Source: Kitasatospora azatica KCTC 9699 (lineage in GTDB: Bacteria > Actinomycetota > Actinomycetes > Streptomycetales > Streptomycetaceae). Taken from it: a stretch of 64,000 nucleotides of DNA. Below, piece by piece: positions 32,592 to 41,733 of the stretch. Under the pieces are notes generated by a model. It had not been told where the DNA came from and searched no databases. It saw nothing but the letters and a program-made list of their open reading frames with translations. Made by a program: the position numbers and the translations under genes. The stretch lies in the NCBI RefSeq assembly GCF_000744785.1, contig NZ_JQMO01000002.1:868001-932000 (forward strand), read 5' to 3'. How positions within the stretch are numbered: position 1 is the stretch's first letter; every line of letters begins with the position of its first letter.

Positions 32592-33725
32592 ATGGCGGAC
32601 TCCCTGCACCTGCACGGATCGGCGCAGCGTCGCTACGCCGACATCCGACCGCGCTCGGTTTCGATCCTGCCGGTCGCCTCGGCCTGCCAGGCCCGGTGCT
32701 CGTTCTGCTTCTCCGCGGCCTCGATCTCCAGCGACCAGGCGCTGGCCCGGGTCCCGTGGGACGTGGTCGGCGTCTGGCTGGAGCGCGCCCGTGCGGCGGG
32801 CGCCGAGCGGGCAGTGATCACCGGCGGCGGGGAGCCCACGCTCATACCGTTCGAACAGCAGCTACGGCTGGTGTCCGCCTGCTCGGCCGCCTTCCCGAAA
32901 GTCGTCCTGATCACCAACGCGCACACCCTGGCGAAGGGTCAGCACGCTGACCGGGCGGGCCGGCTGGCGGCCCTGAGCGCTGCGGGCCTGAGCGTGCTGG
33001 CGGTCTCCCGGCACCATCAGGACGATGCCGTCAGCGAGCGGCTGATGATGTTGCGCACACCGGTGAGCTCCGTGGTCGACACCTGGCGGGTGGAACGCGA
33101 CCGCTGGCCGGGGCTGCGGATGAGGCTGATCTGCGTGCTCCAGCACGGCGGCGTGGCCGACGCGGCCGGCGTCGCCGACTACCTCTCGTGGGCTGCGGCG
33201 CTCGGTGTCGAGGAAGTCTGCTTCAAGGAGCTCTACGTCTCCACCAGCACCGAGTCGCTCTACTTCGACCGCGCCGCCAACACCTGGAGCCGGGAGCACC
33301 AGGTCTCGCTCTCCGTCGTCACCCGGTTCGCCGAGCAGCACGGCTTCGACCTAGTGCCGCGTCAGGCAACCTTTGCCCGTCAAGGAGCGGCGTCCGGTGC
33401 GTGCTCTCGGCGTGCCGGCCGGAAGTCCTCGTACTGGACGTACTTGGGCTTTCGGCCGGTGCGGCGAGAGTGCGTGCCGGGCGTCGCGACGGGGCGAAGG
33501 TTGCCTGACGCGGCACTAGCGAGCCGGCTGCCCTGGGGTGCGCCGGTCTACCAGGGCAGTTGGGGCGGCCGGCCGATGCGGATCGCCGCTTACACCGAGC
33601 CCAGCCTGCTCTGGGAACGCACCAGCGGGATCGCCCGCAGTTGGAACGTCCTGGCCGACGGACGCTGTTACGCCTCCCTGGAGGACCGGGCCAGCGAGAT
33701 CGTGCCGGAAGGTGCGGCGGCATGA
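32592..33725 (+). CDS. Radical SAM protein carrying a MITE-derived in-frame insertion
   Basis: 377 residues from ATG 32592. The N-terminal 4Fe-4S site is CQARCSFC (Cys32/36/39, CxxxCxxC), followed by a GGGEPTL SAM-binding motif and VVLITNAHT. About 55 residues (254-308, starting VPRQATFARQGAASGACSRR) are encoded by an inserted element with inverted termini; removing them joins HGFDL directly to ASRLPWGAPVYQGSWGG, which reads as one continuous protein. The C-terminus (WNVLADGRCYASLEDRASEI) resembles the tail of radical SAM enzymes acting in small-molecule pathways. ATGA overlap with the aminotransferase gene. Whether the enzyme tolerates the insertion is unknown. Confidence 0.8.
   Translation: MADSLHLHGSAQRRYADIRPRSVSILPVASACQARCSFCFSAASISSDQALARVPWDVVGVWLERARAAGAERAVITGGGEPTLIPFEQQLRLVSACSAAFPKVVLITNAHTLAKGQHADRAGRLAALSAAGLSVLAVSRHHQDDAVSERLMMLRTPVSSVVDTWRVERDRWPGLRMRLICVLQHGGVADAAGVADYLSWAAALGVEEVCFKELYVSTSTESLYFDRAANTWSREHQVSLSVVTRFAEQHGFDLVPRQATFARQGAASGACSRRAGRKSSYWTYLGFRPVRRECVPGVATGRRLPDAALASRLPWGAPVYQGSWGGRPMRIAAYTEPSLLWERTSGIARSWNVLADGRCYASLEDRASEIVPEGAAA
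33351..33519. mobile_element. MITE-like element, 23-bp perfect inverted repeats, inserted in radical SAM gene
   Basis: Left end starts CTAGTGCCGCGTCAGGCAAC and continues CTT (33351-33373); the right end is its exact reverse complement (33497-33519). Total 169 bp with no transposase. The CTAG at each end may be target plus element; the net insertion between left and right CTAG copies is 165 bp, exactly 55 codons, with no stop in the host frame. Inverted termini of this kind are typical of IS5-like non-autonomous elements in Streptomyces, though the family is inferred. Confidence 0.85.
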
Positions 33726-34744
33726 GGTTCGAGGAGTTCCAGGAATTCCGGCAGCGGCAACTCAGTGCTGCCCCGTTGCTGCTGGACGCCGCCGAGACCA
33801 ATGTGTACCGGGCACTCGCCCCGCTGCGGCCGGCACCGCCGGCCGACCTGAGCACGGTGCACCGGTGCGATCTCGCCCGAGCCTGGCTGCGGCGGTTCGA
33901 GCTGCCGGAGGAGTGGTCGCGCCGCGCCATGGTCTGTCGAGGGGTCCGGCACGGGCTCGGTGTGCTGTTCCCCTGGCTGCGCGCCGTGCAGGCGCGGTTG
34001 TGGTTGCCCAGCGACGTGTACCCGGTCTACTTCGAACTGGCCCGCGCTGCGGGACTGGCGCCCGCGTCCTACCCGACACTGCCGGCGCCGCTCCTGCCGG
34101 CGCCGCTCCTGCCGGGTTCGCCGGCGGACGACCGGCCCGAGTACCTGCTGCTCGCCAACCCCAGCAAGCCGCTCGGCCGGTACCTGTCCGAGGCCGAGTG
34201 CGACGCGGTGATCTCGTGGCTGCGGGAATCACCGCACCGCCACCTGCTGATCGACAGCGTCTACGACCTGGGAACCCCGTTCGCCGTCGGCACCCGGCGA
34301 CTGCTGGACACCGGTCGTGCGGTCCTGCTGCACTCGGTCACCAAGGGATGGCTGTGGCCCCGCACGTTCGGCGTGGTCCTGCTGGGCCCGGCGCAAACCG
34401 AACTGGCGGACTTGGCCGAAGCGTTCCGGGCGGATCCGCCGACGCCGGCTCAGCTGGGGCTCGCCGACCGTCTGCTGACCGAGCACAGTGACCTGCCCCG
34501 GCAGGTCGGCGACGAACTGGCGGCCCGGGCCGAGCGGTTGTTCGAACGGCTGCCGGACGAGGTGCTCGGGGCGATTCCCACGGCGAGCCGGACTTCTCCC
34601 GGCACCTACTTCTTCCCGGTCGACATCCCGGCGCCGACGCTCCAGCGCGAGTACGGCCTGCTCGCCCTGCCGGCCGGCGTGTTCGGGGAGAGCCGCTGGT
34701 CCGGCTCCATCCTGACCAGCCTTGCCAACGGCTTCGGGACGTAG
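33722..34744 (+). CDS. PLP-dependent aminotransferase-like protein (fold type I)
   Basis: 340 residues. Fold type I landmarks: LLANPSKPLGRYLSEAE (counterpart of the NPxNPTG loop), LLIDSVYDLG (Asp178, pyridine N ligand) and SVTKGWLWPRTFG with Lys208 as the likely Schiff-base lysine. Shorter than usual (about 380-400). A 15-bp tandem duplication gives LPAPLLPAPLLPG at residues 120-132. Coupled by ATGA to the radical SAM gene, so the two probably modify the same amino-acid-like substrate. Confidence 0.82.
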   Translation: MRFEEFQEFRQRQLSAAPLLLDAAETNVYRALAPLRPAPPADLSTVHRCDLARAWLRRFELPEEWSRRAMVCRGVRHGLGVLFPWLRAVQARLWLPSDVYPVYFELARAAGLAPASYPTLPAPLLPAPLLPGSPADDRPEYLLLANPSKPLGRYLSEAECDAVISWLRESPHRHLLIDSVYDLGTPFAVGTRRLLDTGRAVLLHSVTKGWLWPRTFGVVLLGPAQTELADLAEAFRADPPTPAQLGLADRLLTEHSDLPRQVGDELAARAERLFERLPDEVLGAIPTASRTSPGTYFFPVDIPAPTLQREYGLLALPAGVFGESRWSGSILTSLANGFGT

Positions 34745-34798
34745 CCCTGGGTCGGGCTCCCCTGGCCCCCCTCACAGCGGCAGCGGCAGCGGGGCCCG

Positions 34799-34840
34799 GG
34801 CCGGGAACCCCGCCCGGGAATCCCGCCCCGGGAATCCCAG
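34799..34840. repeat. Three-copy 13-bp repeat between convergent genes
   Basis: CCGGGAACCCCGC, CCGGGAATCCCGC and CCCGGGAATCCCA follow each other in the 111-base gap between the aminotransferase and MurE-like stops. Each copy is itself partly self-complementary. Confidence 0.7.
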
Positions 34841-34855
34841 CCGGGCACGCGCGGA

Positions 34856-36328
34856 CTACGTCCTGGCCAGGTCGCGGACGACGTCCATGTCGCTGAAGGG
34901 GATCAGTTCCTCTCCGACGATCTGGTGCGGCTCGCTGCCCTTGCCGGCCACCAGGATGATGTCCTGCGGCCCGGCAGCCGCCAGCGCGAACCGGATCGCC
35001 TGCCGGCGGTCGGCGATCCGCTCGAACACAGTGCCGGTGCCGCTGAGCCCGGAGGCGATCTGGTCCAGGATCTGCTCGGGGTCCTCGGTGCGCGGATTGT
35101 CCGAGGTCAGCACGCAGAGGTCGGAGAGCACGCCGGCGATCCGACCCATGGCAGCGCGCTTGGTGGCGTCACGGTCACCGCCGCAGCCGAAGACCGTGAT
35201 GACCCGGGCCGCAGCGAAGCCCCGGACGGTGGACAGGACCTGCTCCAGTGAATCCGGCGAATGCGCGTAGTCCACGATCACCGACGTGCCCAGCGGGGTG
35301 ACGAAGCGTTCGAACCGTCCCGGGATCGGTGGCATCCGGTCGAGCGCCCCGACCAGCGCCGCCAGGTCGTGCCCCAGCAGGTGGCAGGCCGCCAGCGTGG
35401 CCAGCGCGTTCGACACCGAGAACCGGCCCGGGACCGGGATCGCCGCCGGATACTTCCTGCCGTCGTGGTGCAGTGTGAAGCGGCTGCCCGCGCCATCGAC
35501 GACCAGGTCGGTCGCCCGGTAGTCGGCCTCGGCCTCCACGGCGTAGGTGGTCGTCGCGTCCGGCATCAGCGCCTGGATCTGGGCGACGACCGGGTCGTCG
35601 GCGTTGACCACCGCACGTCGGCAGAGCCCCTGGAAGAGCATGAGCTTGGCGTTCTTGTAACTCTCCATGGTGCCGTGGTCGTCCAGGTGGTCCTGCGTCA
35701 GGTTGGTGAACACCCCGATGTCGATGAACGCCCGATCCACCCGGTGCGTCAGCAGCGCCATCGAGGTCGCCTCCAGCACCACGCTGCTGGTTCGCCGGTC
35801 CCTCATGTAACCCAGCAGGTACTGGAGGTCCGGCGACTCCGGGGTGGTCAGCACCGTCCTCGGCATCGGGATCGGCTCGTCACCGACCCGGCTGCCGGAG
35901 GTCCCGATGACCCCGACCCTGGCACCGGTGGCAGCCCGCAGGACCGACTCGATCATGTACGAGACCGAGGTCTTCCCGTTCGTGCCGGTGATCGCCACCA
36001 TGTCCATCTCCCGGCCCGGTTCGCCGTGGTAGCGGGAGGCGGCGACGGCCGACGCCCGGCGGGAGTCCGGGACGCTCACCACGCACACGTCGTCGGGGAC
36101 GGTGACGCCTGCGGGCACGCCACCTTCGACCAGGACGGCCACCGCGCCGCGTTCCAGCGCCCGCCCGATGGCCTCGGGTCCGCCTTCTCGGTGACCGGGC
36201 ACCGCCAGATACAGCGAGCCGGGTGCCATCCGGTGAGCGTCGAAGCTCATTCCTCCGCTGATCTGCGTCCCCGGGTCGCCTTGGAGAACCTGGTGGTCGT
36301 ACCCGTCGAGCAGCTTGCTGAGTTCCAC
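34856..36328 (-). CDS. MurE-like Mur ligase (UDP-MurNAc-tripeptide synthetase paralogue)
   Basis: 490 residues from GTG 36326-36328. Three Mur domains: N-terminal UDP-binding (residues 1-105, SFDAHRMAPGSLYLAVPG), central ATPase with the P-loop ITGTNGKTSV (115-120), and C-terminal domain with the DNPR motif (410-413) that selects diaminopimelate in MurE. The enzyme adds DAP to UDP-MurNAc-Ala-Glu, or a similar amino acid in a specialised pathway. It is not in a dcw cell-wall cluster but beside a radical SAM/aminotransferase pair, which suggests a paralogue. The housekeeping copy is not visible in this window. Confidence 0.88.
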   Translation of the reverse strand: MELSKLLDGYDHQVLQGDPGTQISGGMSFDAHRMAPGSLYLAVPGHREGGPEAIGRALERGAVAVLVEGGVPAGVTVPDDVCVVSVPDSRRASAVAASRYHGEPGREMDMVAITGTNGKTSVSYMIESVLRAATGARVGVIGTSGSRVGDEPIPMPRTVLTTPESPDLQYLLGYMRDRRTSSVVLEATSMALLTHRVDRAFIDIGVFTNLTQDHLDDHGTMESYKNAKLMLFQGLCRRAVVNADDPVVAQIQALMPDATTTYAVEAEADYRATDLVVDGAGSRFTLHHDGRKYPAAIPVPGRFSVSNALATLAACHLLGHDLAALVGALDRMPPIPGRFERFVTPLGTSVIVDYAHSPDSLEQVLSTVRGFAAARVITVFGCGGDRDATKRAAMGRIAGVLSDLCVLTSDNPRTEDPEQILDQIASGLSGTGTVFERIADRRQAIRFALAAAGPQDIILVAGKGSEPHQIVGEELIPFSDMDVVRDLART

Positions 36329-36805
36329 GACTATCCCCTCAGAGGCAGTCCCGGCGCAGCGCGCTCGACACGGCCTCTCGGCGGGGCCGGCCGCAGCGCA
36401 GGAGCCGCGATGGTGACCAGAACCCGACCGCCCGCCGCCTGGAATGCCGGGCGCCGGACCGTCGGGCATCGTGCGGTTGGCCGGGCTCCCGTCCGGCGCG
36501 GCGGTGCGGCGCGAGGATCGGGGCGGCGGCGTGCTGAAGGAGAGGAGTGCGCCCTGTGATCGGGCGGTGTCTGCTACGAACCTCGGACCGGGTCGGCCGG
36601 GAACTTGCTACCCGTCGGTGCGCCAGGACAGTGGCCAGGCCGCAAGGAGTCGGTGACAGGTGGCCGGGCTGAGCAGGGACATGCCCGACGCTGCGTAAGT
36701 GTATGCCCGCTCGGGGGCGCAGCCGACCCACTCGCTGATCACGGTCAACGGGTTGCGCCGTTCCGTGCATGCCGGCAGGTCAGGACGGACCGCCGACCGG
36801 GCCGG
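36329..36805. other. Intergenic region, no gene supported
   Basis: 477 bases between the MurE-like start and the YjbR-family stop. Open frames here have no recognisable domain, no clear ribosome site and look like GC-bias artefacts. It should hold the promoter of the MurE-like gene; no convincing -10/-35 pair was picked out. Confidence 0.5.
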
Positions 36806-37180
36806 TCAGGCCTCGGGCCCTCCACCAGGTCCCGGAGCGGTGAATGCCTCGACGAGCCGCTCGGGTGCGGCCTGCTTCCAGGAGTCCAGCAGGATGTCGT
36901 ACAGCTCGGCCTTGTCCTCCAGAGCGCCGAGCCGCACGCGCACCCAGTGCGAACTCGCCTCGTGCGGCGGCACCCAGAACTTCTCCGGCTCCGACGCGAT
37001 CAACTCCACCCGATCGTGTTTGGGGCAGCGCACGGCGAACGACGTCTGATCATCGGGGACCGTGACGAACATCTTGCCGGCCACCCGGAACGTGGGCATG
37101 CTCCACGCCTCCTTCTCCGTGGTCTCGGGGAAGGACAGCGCGATACGACGGACATCATCGGCATCCAGCACGGCCGCCAC
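36806..37180 (-). CDS. MmcQ/YjbR-family protein
   Basis: 124 residues from GTG 37178-37180, giving MAAVLDADDVRRIALSFPET. The family core is clear: EKEAWSMPTFRVAGKMFVTV, SFAVRCPKHDRVELIAS, FWVPPHEASSHWVRVRL and a final helix pair. CyaY/MotA-like fold; proposed DNA-binding, function unproven. The longer upstream reading is low-complexity and rejected. Confidence 0.88.
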   Translation of the reverse strand: MAAVLDADDVRRIALSFPETTEKEAWSMPTFRVAGKMFVTVPDDQTSFAVRCPKHDRVELIASEPEKFWVPPHEASSHWVRVRLGALEDKAELYDILLDSWKQAAPERLVEAFTAPGPGGGPEA

Positions 37181-37403
37181 CCTATCGGTCCGGGCCGACC
37201 GATCCTGTGTGATCGGTACTGGTGTGCGGACCGGCTTGCGGGACCGAATCCAGGAGGCCGGGCAGCGGGGGCAGCCGTTTCGCTCCGGAAGCTGCACGCG
37301 GCCGCAGGATGCGGCGCAGCCCGCTGTGCCAGGTGCAGCTACTCACCGCCGGGGCGACAGGTTCATGCAGCCGCGCGGCCGCAGGTCAGGGATCCGACGA
37401 CAC

Positions 37404-37440
37404 GTCAGGAGCCCCGCCGGACACCGGCGGGGCTCCTGAC
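37404..37440 (-). terminator. Hairpin terminator after the LLM oxidoreductase gene
   Basis: GTCAGGAGCCCCGCCGG (37404-37420) and CCGGCGGGGCTCCTGAC (37424-37440) form a perfect 17-base stem with a three-base loop, 17 bases past the LLM stop. No T-run. Confidence 0.85.
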
Positions 37441-37457
37441 CGTTGGGCGGCTGCGGC

Positions 37458-38510
37458 TCAGACCGCCGGCTGCCAGCCGAGTGCGGGGGCCAGTCCGGTG
37501 GCGATGTCGGTGAGGATCTGCACGTAGTCCTCGTGGTCGAAGGTGAACGGCAGCGCGAAGGCGACCTCCTCGACCTCCCGGAACGCGGCCTGGGCGTACA
37601 GCCGTTCGGCGATCTCGGCGGACGTCCCGACCAGGTCCGGCGCGAACATGGTCCGCGCCGGTCCCTGCGGGGCGGCGGTTCGCGGGGTCCGGCTCCGCAC
37701 GTACTCCCGGTACTTCGCGCGCTGCTGCGCCGAGGCGCTGTCGGTCGGGATGACGACCAGCCCCTGGGAGACCCGGGCACGCGCGCCCTCGGGGTGGTGG
37801 GCGCGGAAGGCGAGGATCTGCGAGCGCTGGATCTCGGCGAAGTCCTCCGACTCCTCCGCCCGCACCACGTTGCTGGTCAGCAGGCTCAGTCCCTGCTCGC
37901 CCGCCCACCGGGCCGAGCGCAGGCTCGCGCCGCCATACCACATCCGACTTGCCAGGCCGGGCGCGACGGGCTGGACCCGGTCGGAGTACACCTCGATGCC
38001 CTCGACCCCGCTGAAGTCGGTGGCCGGCTCGCCGCGGACGAAGGCCAGCAGCCGCCGAACCCGCTCGTAGCCGAACTCCTCGGCCTCGGCGGAGTCGGGG
38101 TGGAGCGCGGCGGCGACCCGGTCGTAGTGACCGGGTCGTCCGACGCTGATGCCGGGGTTGAGCCTGCCACCGGACAGCAGATCGGTGGTCGCCAGGTCCT
38201 CGGCCAGCCGCAGCGGGTTCTCCCAGCCCAGCGGAATGACCGCGGTGCCCAGTTGGATGCGGTCAGTGCGCTGCGAGGCCGCCGCCAGCACGGCGACCGG
38301 CGAGGATATCCCGTACTGCAGGTGCCGTTGGCGCACCCAGGCGCTGTCGAACCCCAATTGCTCGCCGAGTTCGATGAGTCGCAGCGTCGACTCGTGTCCC
38401 TTGGCGGGGTCGGCCGGGTCGAACAGCCCGATGGTCAGGGACCCCAGCTTCCGAAGGGGCTGCGAGGGCGACGGCACCGCTTCCTCCGTCCTCCGCGACC
38501 GGCTCGGCAT
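37458..38510 (-). CDS. LLM-class flavin-dependent oxidoreductase
   Basis: 350 residues from ATG 38510; a GTG at 38552 (364 residues) is equally open and neither has a strong ribosome site. Bacterial-luciferase TIM barrel: LGSLTIGLFDPADP, STLRLIELGEQLGFDSAWVRQRHL, RIQLGTAVIPLGWENPLRLAEDLATTDLLSGGRLNPGISVG. FMN or F420 dependent; substrate unknown. Divergence from neighbours and its own terminator suggest a single-gene unit. Confidence 0.9.
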   Translation of the reverse strand: MPSRSRRTEEAVPSPSQPLRKLGSLTIGLFDPADPAKGHESTLRLIELGEQLGFDSAWVRQRHLQYGISSPVAVLAAASQRTDRIQLGTAVIPLGWENPLRLAEDLATTDLLSGGRLNPGISVGRPGHYDRVAAALHPDSAEAEEFGYERVRRLLAFVRGEPATDFSGVEGIEVYSDRVQPVAPGLASRMWYGGASLRSARWAGEQGLSLLTSNVVRAEESEDFAEIQRSQILAFRAHHPEGARARVSQGLVVIPTDSASAQQRAKYREYVRSRTPRTAAPQGPARTMFAPDLVGTSAEIAERLYAQAAFREVEEVAFALPFTFDHEDYVQILTDIATGLAPALGWQPAV

Positions 38511-38697
38511 CGAGCGGCGCGGTTCGACTTTCACCACCCGGATTCCGGTCACCGGACGTCCGGCTCACCCTCACACACCGGTCAGCCGTGCTCAAGTGCC
38601 GTACCGGAAACGCAATCCGGCGCAACACTCAGGTGACGTCCCCGCAGCAACCCGGTTCGACGCGCTGGTCCGCCGCCCCCGCCCGGCGGGTGTGCGG

Positions 38698-40752
38698 TCA
38701 GCCGGTTCGGCTCGGCAGCCCGTTCTCCGCGTGTCCGGTGAAGCGCCGCAGGAAGGTCGGGTCGGTGTCAACGGTCGCCGACAGGTCGTACCAGCCGCTG
38801 AACGAGAGCAGGTTCCAGCTGTCGGTGATCGAGCCGCCGGCGGGGATCGGGTAGGTCCAAGGCCCGTCGCCCCGGTAGTGGTTGGCGGCCACGGTCACGG
38901 TGACCGGCCCGGCCGAGGAGTTGGTCATCACCAACTGCAGTCGGGGGGTGGCGGTGTAGGAGGCGGTGACCTCAACTCCCGCGCCGGCGCTGTTGGCGTC
39001 GCCGGCGAACTGCCAGCGGAACCGGTTCGGGCCGTGGACGGCGATGTCGTACCTCCCGCCGCCGTAGGTCTGGATGTGCCAGCTGTCGCTGACCGTCGCG
39101 CCGGCTGCCACGTCGTAGAACCAGGGCCCGTCGGTCTGCCCGTCGGCGCGGTAGGCCGCCAACTGCACGGCGGCGGTTCCCTGGTTGCGGAAGGTGGTGG
39201 TGAGGATCTGCCGGTCGGCGCTGAGCGAGGTGGCGGCCAGCGGCTGGTAGGGCAGCGGCCGGGCCGGCCGGGTCCCGGGGGTCTGCGTCGGCACGGCGGT
39301 CGGGCCGGTGGTCAGCGGGGTGGCGGCGGGCAGGCCCTTCTCGGGGTCGTCGGGGTCACCGGGCGCGACGGCGTGGCTGGGCATCGCGGGCAGCGTGGTG
39401 GGGATCCCCGGGTCGGCGGCGGTGAAGTCGAAGCAACTGGTCAGGTCACCGCAGATCGAGCGCCGCCAGGGCGAGATGTTGGGGAACGGGTTGTCGGGGT
39501 GCTTCCAGGTCTCGATGAAGCGGATCACCGAAGTGTGGTCGAACACCTGGGAGTTGACCCAACCGCCCTTGCTCCAGGGGGAGATGACCGTCATCGGGAC
39601 CCTGGCGCCGAGCCCGATCGGCAGGCCGCCGATGAACTCGTCGGTGGCGCCGGCCGGCGGCATCGGCGGCGGCACGTGGTCGAACATGCCGTCGTTCTCG
39701 TCGTAGTTGATCAGCAGCACGGTGGAGGCCCACAGCTCCTGGTCGGCCCACAGGGCCTTCAGCACCTCCTGGATGTAGACCGCCCCGTTGAGCGGACGCC
39801 CGGCGGGGTGCTCGCAGTATCCGTAGGGGGCGACGATCCAGGAGACCTCGGGGAGGGCGCCGGCCGCGCAGTCGGCGCGAAAGCCCGCGAGCACATGGGC
39901 CGGGTCCTTGCCGAGGCCGGAGTCCGGCTGCCACGGGGCGATGCCGGCCTTCTGGGCCAGGGAGGTGTTGGCCGGGTCGTGGAAGGCCTTGAACAGCCAG
40001 AGCGGGTTGTCCCCGTAGTCGCCGACCCAGGGGTGCTTGCTGTCGTCGCCGACCTCGTTGTTCGCGTAGACCCGCCAGCTGACCCCGTGCTGCTCCAGGA
40101 ACTCGGGATAGGTCGGCCAGGAGTAGACGGGCTGGTAGTCCGCGGGGTTGTTCTGCCCCGGGCCACCGTACTGGCCGGCCGCGTCGATGCTGCCGGAGAA
40201 CATGTAGACCCGGTTGGGGGTGGTGGGGCCCTGCACCGAGCAGTGGTAGTGGTCGCAGATGGTGAACGCGTCGGCCAGCGCGCGGTGGAACGGGATGTCC
40301 TGCTCGGTGAAGTAGCCCATCGTCATCTCGCCCTTGGCGGCGATCCACTGGTCGCACCGGCCGGCGTCGATGGCCTGGTGCTGGTCGCCCCAGGCGTGCG
40401 GCAGGTAGTCGTCGTCCTGGCCGTCGACCTGCGTGGTGTTGATCCTGAACGGGAGCAGGTGGCCGTCGGGCCGTGCCGGGGAGGGCTGGTGGAACACGTT
40501 CAGGCCGCCCGGCATGGTGACCGCGGTACGGTCGCCGAAGCCCCGCACACCGCTCATCGTGCCGTAATAGTGGTCGAACGAGCGGTTCTCCTGCATCAGC
40601 ACCACGACGTGCTTGACGTCGGCCAAGGATCCGGACGTCGCCGGGGCGGCCAGTGCCTCCACCATGCCGGGCGGCAGCATGGACAGGGCCCCGGCCGCGG
40701 CGGCGCCGCCGAGGAAGCTGCGACGGGTGAACGGGGAGCGCGACTCGGTCAT
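38698..40752 (-). CDS. Tat-exported phospholipase C (phosphocholine-specific type)
   Basis: 684 residues from ATG 40752, which has GGAGG twelve bases upstream; the ATG at 40812 is rejected. Twin-arginine leader TRRSFLGGAAAAGAL. Phosphoesterase domain (residues 45-480) starts VVVLMQENRSFDHYYGTMSGVRGFGDR, the signature of the PLC/acid phosphatase family, and has INYDENDGMFDHVPPP with the metal-binding residues. Two C-terminal beta domains (DUF756-like, QTDGPWFYDVAAGATVSDSWH and GDGPWTYPIPAGGSITDSW) follow. Secreted folded; cleaves phospholipids, releasing phosphorylated head groups. Confidence 0.93.
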   Translation of the reverse strand: MTESRSPFTRRSFLGGAAAAGALSMLPPGMVEALAAPATSGSLADVKHVVVLMQENRSFDHYYGTMSGVRGFGDRTAVTMPGGLNVFHQPSPARPDGHLLPFRINTTQVDGQDDDYLPHAWGDQHQAIDAGRCDQWIAAKGEMTMGYFTEQDIPFHRALADAFTICDHYHCSVQGPTTPNRVYMFSGSIDAAGQYGGPGQNNPADYQPVYSWPTYPEFLEQHGVSWRVYANNEVGDDSKHPWVGDYGDNPLWLFKAFHDPANTSLAQKAGIAPWQPDSGLGKDPAHVLAGFRADCAAGALPEVSWIVAPYGYCEHPAGRPLNGAVYIQEVLKALWADQELWASTVLLINYDENDGMFDHVPPPMPPAGATDEFIGGLPIGLGARVPMTVISPWSKGGWVNSQVFDHTSVIRFIETWKHPDNPFPNISPWRRSICGDLTSCFDFTAADPGIPTTLPAMPSHAVAPGDPDDPEKGLPAATPLTTGPTAVPTQTPGTRPARPLPYQPLAATSLSADRQILTTTFRNQGTAAVQLAAYRADGQTDGPWFYDVAAGATVSDSWHIQTYGGGRYDIAVHGPNRFRWQFAGDANSAGAGVEVTASYTATPRLQLVMTNSSAGPVTVTVAANHYRGDGPWTYPIPAGGSITDSWNLLSFSGWYDLSATVDTDPTFLRRFTGHAENGLPSRTG

Positions 40753-40844
40753 CTGACCGACCTCCATCTGAAGGCTGTGGGGGGGAATGGTCTTCGCTAC
40801 GTGCGCGGACATCGCGGACCGGCCGTCGTCCTGCTCCCGGCGGA

Positions 40845-41603
40845 TCAGGCGCGCAGCACCCGCACGCCACGGGCGGTGATGGCCTTCTCCTGCTCCTCGT
40901 CGAGGATGTCGTCGGTGACCAGGTCGTCGATCGTGGCGAGCGGACAGATCTCGGCGAAGGTCACCCGGCCGATCTTGGTGTTGTCCGCGACGACCACGGA
41001 GCGGGCGCTGCTGCGCAGGAAGGCCCGGTCCGTGTGGGCCTCCATCTCGTCGTGCGTGGTGCAGCCCTCGCTCGCGGTCAGGCCGTCCACCCCGATGAAG
41101 GCGATGTCCAGGTGGTACTGGGCCAGCATCCGCTCCGCCGCCGGTCCGACCAGTTCGTAGCTGGCCGTGCGGGCGTTTCCGCCGACGACCACCAGCCGGA
41201 TCTCGGGCCGGACGATCAGGTCGGCTGCGATGTTGACCGCGTTGGTGACGATCGTGATCCCGCTGCGCTCGGCCAGCGCGTGCGCGATCTCGGTGACGGT
41301 GGTGCCGCCCGTCATGCCGACCACGGCCCCGTCCGGGACCAGCGCGGCCGCGGCGACGGCGATCCGCCGCTTCTCCTCCTGCTGCCGACCGGCCCGGTGA
41401 CGCAGCGGCAGCTCCAGGTTGACCGCGCCGGTCATCGCGCCACCTCGGGTGCGGTGCAACAGCCCCTGCTCGTGCAAGCTCTGCAGATCGCGACGGACGG
41501 TCGCCCCGGACACGTCGAGCAGCTCGGCGAGGGCGTGCACGTCCGCGCTGCCCTCCCTGACGACGTAGTCAAGGATGCGTGCGGTTCGATCAGCTTTGAG
41601 CAT
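40845..41603 (-). CDS. DeoR-family regulator of sugar metabolism
   Basis: 252 residues. HTH ARILDYVVREGSADVHALAELLDVSGATVRRDLQSLHEQGLLHRTRGGA, then the sugar-phosphate-binding core (VPDGAVVGMTGGTTVTEIAHAL; IAFIGVDGLTASEGCTTHDEMEA; VVVADNTKIGRVTFAEICPL). Adjacent to the alpha-galactosidase gene on the same strand, 130 bases downstream of it; regulation of galactoside use is likely but not shown. Confidence 0.92.
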   Translation of the reverse strand: MLKADRTARILDYVVREGSADVHALAELLDVSGATVRRDLQSLHEQGLLHRTRGGAMTGAVNLELPLRHRAGRQQEEKRRIAVAAAALVPDGAVVGMTGGTTVTEIAHALAERSGITIVTNAVNIAADLIVRPEIRLVVVGGNARTASYELVGPAAERMLAQYHLDIAFIGVDGLTASEGCTTHDEMEAHTDRAFLRSSARSVVVADNTKIGRVTFAEICPLATIDDLVTDDILDEEQEKAITARGVRVLRA

Positions 41604-41733
41604 GGCGGGAGAGTGGCTCCAGGTCGGCGCAGCACCGGTTGCGGTCCGCTTCGGCCCTGCGGGTGAGCCGGGCGGGGGCGGTGGCGCCAGGCGCTGCCGC
41701 CGACCCCACCCGGAGTGTCGGAACTTCGTCGGG

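Noticed and set aside
33351..33519. Full insertion sequence
   Set aside because: Only 169 bp with no transposase frame; non-autonomous at best.
38149..41160. 1003-codon plus-strand open frame
   Set aside because: Lies opposite LLM, phospholipase C and DeoR genes, which have clear domains and ribosome sites; GC-bias shadow.
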